Below, in pieces: positions 58,557 to 64,000 of a DNA stretch of 64,000 nucleotides (position 1 is its first letter; every line of letters starts with the position of its first letter). This DNA comes from Rhabditoides inermis (taxonomy: Eukaryota > Nematoda > Chromadorea > Rhabditida > Rhabditidae). The position numbers and the translations under genes are program-made. The stretch spans positions 293,501 to 357,500 of the forward strand of contig CAWZYM010000173.1 of NCBI GenBank assembly GCA_963966185.1, in the 5' to 3' direction. A model generated the notes under the pieces. The model worked only from the letters and a program-made list of their open reading frames with translations. It made no database searches and had not been told where the DNA came from.

Positions 58557-60075
58557 TCAATTGGCGCACTCTTGCATGCTCTCTATGCGCCTCCACTCCT
58601 CCTCCCTCTCCTCCAATCGATAGGCGACCGCCGGTCGAAAGTGCCCGAATACGGTACGGATGTGGGGGTAGCGTCTGGAATTATCGATTAGTACTGATTG
58701 TGAGGAGAACGTTCATTTATGTTCCAAATCTCGCGCAATATTGATCGATTGCAAGTAGCATAAGTTATATGTGTTGTCTGAAACGTATGTAAAAAAAAAA
58801 TGTATTTCCCTTTCCTCCTCACTTCTTCGCTTCTTTCCACTCGTCGAGCTCTTTGCGACTGTTGGTTGCCACGTAGTGCATTCCAGTGTCGATGTACACT
58901 GCGTTCGACGACGACAGAAGAGCCGACGTCACGTACCAGTCGTCCATCTAGAAACGTATCCCATCAGAGTGCTAAGTTTTCTTGATATCAACGCTTCAAA
59001 TGCGATTTTACTTGGATTTTGTTTTTGGAGTATCAATTTTGTGCTTATATATATGAAAACCTCATTCATTCATGACCGACAGAAGATGTGTTAATTTAAT
59101 TGCCAATCTTCGTCTCAGTTTACTCACCCACAGGTACTGCACCCTGTCGACGTTCCCATCCATGTGTGGTAGTAGATCGGCCGACAGCAGCCATCCCAGA
59201 CCCTGACAGAACACACCCAGAGAGGAGGGCGAGAACTCGGAGCGGGAGAGGTACCTAGGGATTATATGTAGTACTCATTTCATACTGACTTTTTGTTCAG
59301 TACTCAAGCAATAGGAATAGTATGTATAAGTGTTCCTGTACAGCGTTTACAACCTTGTTAAATCAATATTGGATAATTATCACCATTTCGATTTCGGATT
59401 TCTGTTGACGGCGGCGCGCCCTCCGATGAGTCGACATGCGATGAATGAGGAGGCGCGGCGATAGCGGTGGAGGAGGGAGGATAGGCCTGAAGAAAGTTGT
59501 GTACTGTTTCTTTAGTCTTTCCTTCTTATAGCCAACTATAAGAGATAAATCTGAGCCCTTGATTTTTTTTGGTAGATCTACTTACCGCTATGAATTTATA
59601 TTGCAGTGGTGAGGGAGAAATAATCTTGAGAGGGATGGTTTTTTTGTATTATAGTTTCGTCTATGCGAACGTAATGTTTTCGATATTCACAAAACGATAT
59701 CAGTTCGTAAGCTGCATCAGCTATGTTTTAAAATATTTTTTGATATTGAACAGGTATTACGTTTCACTGAAACAATATTTCATTCAAGCCATGGTACCAG
59801 ACAATTCTGTATTGGCATCAGCATTAGTCACATTTCTTTTCATTCTCACATCCGTTTCACATTGTCAATATTTGTCTCGACGCAGTGTATACGCAATACA
59901 GTTAGATCAGGACTTCAAAGTAGATGACATGTTAGAAGATTCAAAAAAAAACTTTCCGAGCCAACCTTTCCTATCGACCATCACATCGTCATCGAGCTTC
60001 ACCACTCTCTCAAGAGAAGGGCAGGTGGAGGCGAGGCGAATCCACGACTGGGCCTGAAGATCTCTCTCACTCTCT

Positions 60076-60114
<39 letters not shown>

Positions 60115-61401
60115 GGTCCTCACCTTATAGGTGATATTGTGATAGTGTTCCTGCACGTCCACTATCATCATATCCCCGTGTCTGTCTGCCTCCTCCTCTG
60201 TCTCTCCATCCAGGGAGGAAGAGCCAATGACGAATAGAATACGGGCAGAGAGCTTGGAAGTATGCGATGTATTATTGAAAGGTCACTCTAGACATAAACT
60301 AAGCATTGTCAAGTTTCTTCGGTAAAGTCACTATTGGTATTTCCAAACGTGTTAATGGCATATCAGAAAAAGGCGGCATTCCCATTTTCTGCTTCAAAGT
60401 CGATATTGCTTCTTTGAAACGTAATGGAAATAAGAAGTAGGTATTGTAGGCAGTTCCTATAAACATAAGTACTGGAATGTCACGAACAACAAGGAATTGC
60501 CCAGTTTCTACATTGGAACCAATATTGATTCTTTGAAACGTAGTGCAAACTTGTTGGAAGATCGGGAAAAGAATCCATTGCCATTCTCTATTTTAGGACC
60601 AATATTGGCATATTGAAACGTAAAACAGACTAGAAGTATTGTTGAAAACTCAGGAAAAATCTCATTGCCCATTTGCTGCTTCACACTCAATAGTGCTTCC
60701 TTGAAACGTAATGGTAGAAAGGTTGATGGAACATCAGCAAAAGAACTTATCACCCAATATTGACTCTTTGAAAAGTAATACAAATAAGAAGTGAGAATAA
60801 TGAAGTGAGAAAAAAGGGAGGGAGGGAGGGAGGGAGGGAGGGAGGGAAGGTAGAGAGAGAGAGAGAGAGAGAGACCGAGTCTCACCTTCTCCCTATACTC
60901 TCTCGGCAGCACAGTCTCTCTCATGTACTGTCTCTCCTCGAAGTGAGCGGCAGATGAGTGGACGACGAAGAGGAGACGAGTCGAGTTGCTGTAAAAACAA
61001 ATATTGATTTTTGTTGTATTATTTTATTGTATTTTTATATAAAACAGATATGGAGATCAGGGTGAGAGTGATTGTGGACTCATATGGAAATTATAAGTAT
61101 ACCTGCACAAATCTTTCGGCGCGATTTTCACTTTCTTCCGAGGATAGCGGGGCTCCAAATTGACGGTTTGGTTAAGAGAACTCAAATGTATCATCTAAAA
61201 TATTAGTTTTATACTTTTCGTTGAAAATAAGTAACTTACAGGGTGAACGTAGTCAAAATGCACGTGATTTGGGCATTTCGTGGGTTTTGAGACTTTGACG
61301 GACTGTGTTTCAGTCAGTTGAATCGAGGTATTGAGGAATACAAACACAGAAAGAATGATGATAAATATGAGACCGCATAGTTTCAGAACACGTAGTAGCA
61401 T
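58557..61401 (-). CDS. GT31-family glycosyltransferase (beta-1,3-galactosyltransferase-like)
   Basis: Type II Golgi enzyme by domain order. Nine exons on minus, from MLLRVLKLCGLIFIIILSVF (membrane anchor, 61,401) to a stop at 58,557. Family blocks in order: RLLFVVHSSAAHFEERQYMR, ARILFVIGSSS, DVQEHYHNITYKAQSWIRL, VVKLDDDVMVDRKG (metal-binding DDD), AAVNRNPKSKWYLSRSEF, GVFCQGLGWLLSADLL and MDDWYVTSALL (position of the usual EDVYVG). Transfers a hexose from a UDP-sugar to glycoprotein or glycolipid acceptors; the exact donor cannot be read from sequence. The E to D change in EDVYV and the missing W after RET are family-unusual but conservative. Introns carry four TGAAACGTA motifs in a degenerate about 90-bp repeat (60,330-60,790). 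Confidence 0.85.
60330..60790. repeat. degenerate tandem repeat, about 90-100 bp units, each with TGAAACGTA
   Basis: Units share ATTGCC.ATTT, CAATATTG and CTTTGAAACGTAATG blocks; exact TGAAACGTA at 60,415, 60,534, 60,614 and 60,702, and TGAAAAGTA at about 60,770. They lie in the third intron of the GT31 gene. Confidence 0.7.
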
Positions 61402-61460
61402 TCACTGGCAATCTGGAAAAAGAACAATGAATATTATGCAAACGTATGATTACAAATAAC

Positions 61461-62053
61461 TAGTGCATGGTCACGGCGCAACGACGTTGTTTCACGCGCG
61501 ATTTTGTCTCGGCGTGTGGCCGTCATTCCATCACGCCACGCTTTTCCCGAAATCACGCCGCGTGAAATGAACGCGCGGCAAAAGTCTCGAATTCGAGAAT
61601 CCCGAAATAACGCCCGTGGTAGTTGGAGAAGTCAGAAAATCCCGAAACAACGCCGCCGCGCGTTCATTCGGGATTGGAGAGATGAAGCGACCGGTGGGCC
61701 GTGATAATTGGAAAATTATGCAATTTGTTTCGATAATGCCACCTGATTTGTCTCATTTCTCAACCTTCTCATTTATGATAAAGGCAATGAGGCCGTGCAT
61801 GGGATGCAGGCGTCTCGAAATGACGCGCGATCCCGAACTAACGCTTTCGCGAATCTCGAATGAGCGGCAGCGTGATATCACGCTTTGCCCGTCAAAAGTC
61901 CCGAAACAACGCGCGCCGGTCAGCGTGCGTGGCATGGGCGTGCAATCACGCCGCTCATTTCTCGCATTCGAGAATCCCGAATCAACGCGCCGCGTTGTCT
62001 CGTCTCGAAATGACGACGCGCGTGATCGCGCGTTGCACCGTGACCAGGCACTA
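61461..62053. mobile_element. hAT-like MITE with 8-bp target duplication
   Basis: Ends TAGTGCATGGTCACGG and CCGTGACCAGGCACTA are inverted. CAAATAAC flanks both sides (61,453-61,460 and 62,054-62,061). The 593-bp interior has many CCCGAAA.AACGC units and no open transposase. TAGTG ends and an 8-bp duplication are the hAT pattern. Confidence 0.8.
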
Positions 62054-62513
62054 CAAATAACTAAATGGTATAAAGGTGTGAAAGTAGCACAGGTGACGTT
62101 TGGGTGAAAATCGGTTCAGGCGCAGCGAAAAAGGGATATCATAAGATCAGATCTCTCTGGGATATATACCACTCTCGATCGATACGCTATAGATAATAAG
62201 CATATAGCTAGGATGGATGCAACAGACACTCTCTCACTAACCAGTTCTCGAGAGGCTATTCTCGGAAGCGTGATCTCTCTCTAGTATGAGTCTGATTAAC
62301 ACAAAACACAAAACATTAATCGTTTTTTGTATTGTTTATCACGTGTGGACTGTTGTGGCAGTCGGTGGTGGAAACAATTGATGAGGTGCCAACTATCAGT
62401 GATAGCTGGAATCAGGTTCCCTGTTGCGGACTGTGGCCCCATTTATCCCGCCGACCCACCGCGCACTTTCACATTTCACTTTCACTCCGCACCCGCGCTC
62501 CGTATACCCCAGC

Positions 62514-62562
<49 letters not shown>

Positions 62563-63171
62563 GCCGATACAACCTTGACTTACCTTGACGTCCTACGAAA
62601 TCGCCCTCTCTCTCTCTCTCTCTCTGCTATATTCCCTCGATTGATTCAACTTCCCGATTCCCCAGATCTCGCTACTCTCGAACTTTTGTTTTTGTATGGA
62701 GTGTAACACTGACCACTGTAAAGAAGTGTGTAACTCTGTCGAAATCATGACTAGTACACAAGGCAAGCAATTGTTAGATTGGAGTGCGTCCCGTCACTTT
62801 CACTAACATTCTGGTTTGTGGAAGGAATCAGGCTATCACTTCTGTTCCGACTCCGAGAGAGAGAGAGACTGTCTAACTATCGAAGTTTGCAAAATAGTAA
62901 AATGTCATGTCGCATTACCTTTAGCGATTACGTGGTTGCATATGTTTATCGGTTGATTTCTTTTGATTAGTCAATTCTTTCTCATTCCTATAGAACTTGC
63001 TATAATTCTGTCCCGTATATTGATTAACAAATGCAAACTCAAAAATCTGCACCTGTGAAAGTGATTTGACCTTTTCTTGCGATTCCGTTCTCTTTACTTC
63101 TATTGCGGAACTCACAGTGGTATTTATCATTACAATCGCCTACTATGTTTGACAGTCTCACTCTTGGGTAC

Positions 63172-63262
63172 CCACGCAAAATTTTGTCGAACTGAAAATC
63201 CGTTGTCTAACCACCCTAATGCCTCTCGTGACAAGAGTGGAACTCATTTGCGGACCCACTAT
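63172..63262 (+). mobile_element. dispersed tRNA-related repeat, copy 3 (tail only)
   Basis: Matches the 3' half of the elements at 29,690-30,020 and 46,080-46,380: CACGCAAAATTTTGTCGAAC, TGTCTAACCACCCTAATG and TTGCGGACCCACTAT. The pol III box region is missing. Confidence 0.7.
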
Positions 63263-63354
63263 GATGAGAGAGAGAGAGATTTATTGTAACGTGCTCTGAA
63301 TGCGAAACGAAATGGATACTCGTTCATTATGTTCCTGTACTACTTCCTCAGGTC

Positions 63355-64000
63355 ATGGCTGGTTCGGTGGAGGAGTTCTCCTCCCTCACATACAAGATCC
63401 TCACCACACTCGGACTCATCGTCAAGATACTCTTCCTCGACCTGCCACGGGACTTCATCAGGTCAGTACTACCGTAGTTTTTCATTTTAGTTAGAATCAG
63501 TAATTTGAGAGTATGTAACCTGTCTTGTCCATAAATAAGCGTATTTGCTAATTCGATTGGAACCAATGTTATGTTGCATACAAGTGTTTCTTTTTCAGAT
63601 GGCGCACGCTGAAACCGAAGGATGTCACAGGACAGGTGAGATATAATATCATTGTATAAATTCGATATGTTTCAGTTACTCAACAAATAACTTGAAACGC
63701 ACTGTCCATAAAAGGTTCTTGCCTAGAAGGTTCTTGTTCAAAACTATAATATCGCTATTTAGGTAATAGTGATCACTGGGGGCGGTTCTGGTCTGGGTCG
63801 GAAGATGGCCGTGTCACTGGCAGCAAAGGGCGCCAACATGGCACTCATCGACGTCAACGAGGTGCGTACTGGTTTAAGTGGACTTTAAGTGGACAATTTG
63901 AACACAGTTAATGTTTTATCTCAAAAAGGTGTTATAATATGGTACGTTTCACACGGTGTTCAAATCTTGAAAAGAAAGTGTGATCCGTTGTAAACCTTCT
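63355..64000 (+). CDS. short-chain dehydrogenase/reductase (partial, 5' end)
   Basis: Start MAGSVEEFSSLTYKILTTLG lies two bases after a TTCCTCAG acceptor. A hydrophobic stretch GLIVKILFLDLP follows (membrane or lipid-droplet anchor as in 17-beta-HSD11/13 and RDH10 types). Exons 63,355-63,461, 63,599-63,635 and 63,763-63,861 join in phase. The third has the NAD(P) fold signature VIVITGGGSGLGRKMA (TGxxxGxG) and ALIDVNE, where the acidic residue favours NAD(H). The rest, including the YxxxK site, is outside the window. Confidence 0.85.

Larger units (their letters stand above)
61402..63354. other. intergenic region, 2 kb
   Basis: Contains the hAT-like MITE, a GA tract (62,514-62,560), a short CT tract (62,605-62,626) and a partial tRNA-related repeat tail (63,172-63,262). 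No supported exons. Confidence 0.45.

Overview
This is a eukaryotic, very probably nematode, genomic window. Genes are split into many short exons by small GT-AG introns whose acceptors are mostly of the TTTCAG type. Several start codons lie within a few bases of a 3' splice site. The gene families (transthyretin-like-type small proteins, tau-tubulin/CK1-like kinase, CRAL-TRIO plus GOLD protein, beta carbonic anhydrase) also point to nematodes. The single-frame open frames longer than about 60 codons are mostly repeat translations or exon pieces, so the gene models below were built by hand from exon phases and splice sites. No transcript data were available.

Layout. 1-7,951: three paralogous zinc-finger genes, two on the minus strand and one on plus; the second and third are divergently transcribed. 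8,685-22,554: four paralogous small transthyretin-like-type genes in two pairs, flanking the most striking gene of the window (13,992-20,756). That gene is a 38-exon, about 1,367-residue protein with a signal peptide, five membrane spans in a prominin-like arrangement, a protein tyrosine phosphatase domain and a CK1/TTBK-like kinase domain in one polypeptide. 23,892-27,633: beta carbonic anhydrase. 28,031-34,586 (minus): CRAL-TRIO/GOLD lipid-transfer-type protein with a repeat-filled 2.8 kb intron. 36,577 to about 40,860: a second divergent pair of the same zinc-finger family. 41,439-52,026 (minus): aspartyl/asparaginyl beta-hydroxylase (ASPH) with an apparent junctate-like truncated isoform. 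52,151-53,066 (minus) and 56,565-57,901 (plus): two multi-exon genes I do not recognise. 58,557-61,401 (minus): a GT31 glycosyltransferase. From 63,355: start of a short-chain dehydrogenase running off the window.

Non-coding content is rich: many GA/CT microsatellites often beside 5' splice sites, two long ATT tracts each attached to a small palindromic element, a Mutator-like non-autonomous element with a 9-bp target duplication, a hAT-like MITE with an 8-bp duplication, a TA-flanked MITE, a tRNA-related dispersed repeat, a perfect 125-bp inverted repeat, and an intronic/intergenic 9-mer, TGAAACGTA, present about 32 times against roughly 0.5 expected by chance.

The most novel candidates are the receptor-like phosphatase-kinase fusion, the TGAAACGTA motif field, and the divergently paired zinc-finger family, whose shared promoters carry a conserved element.
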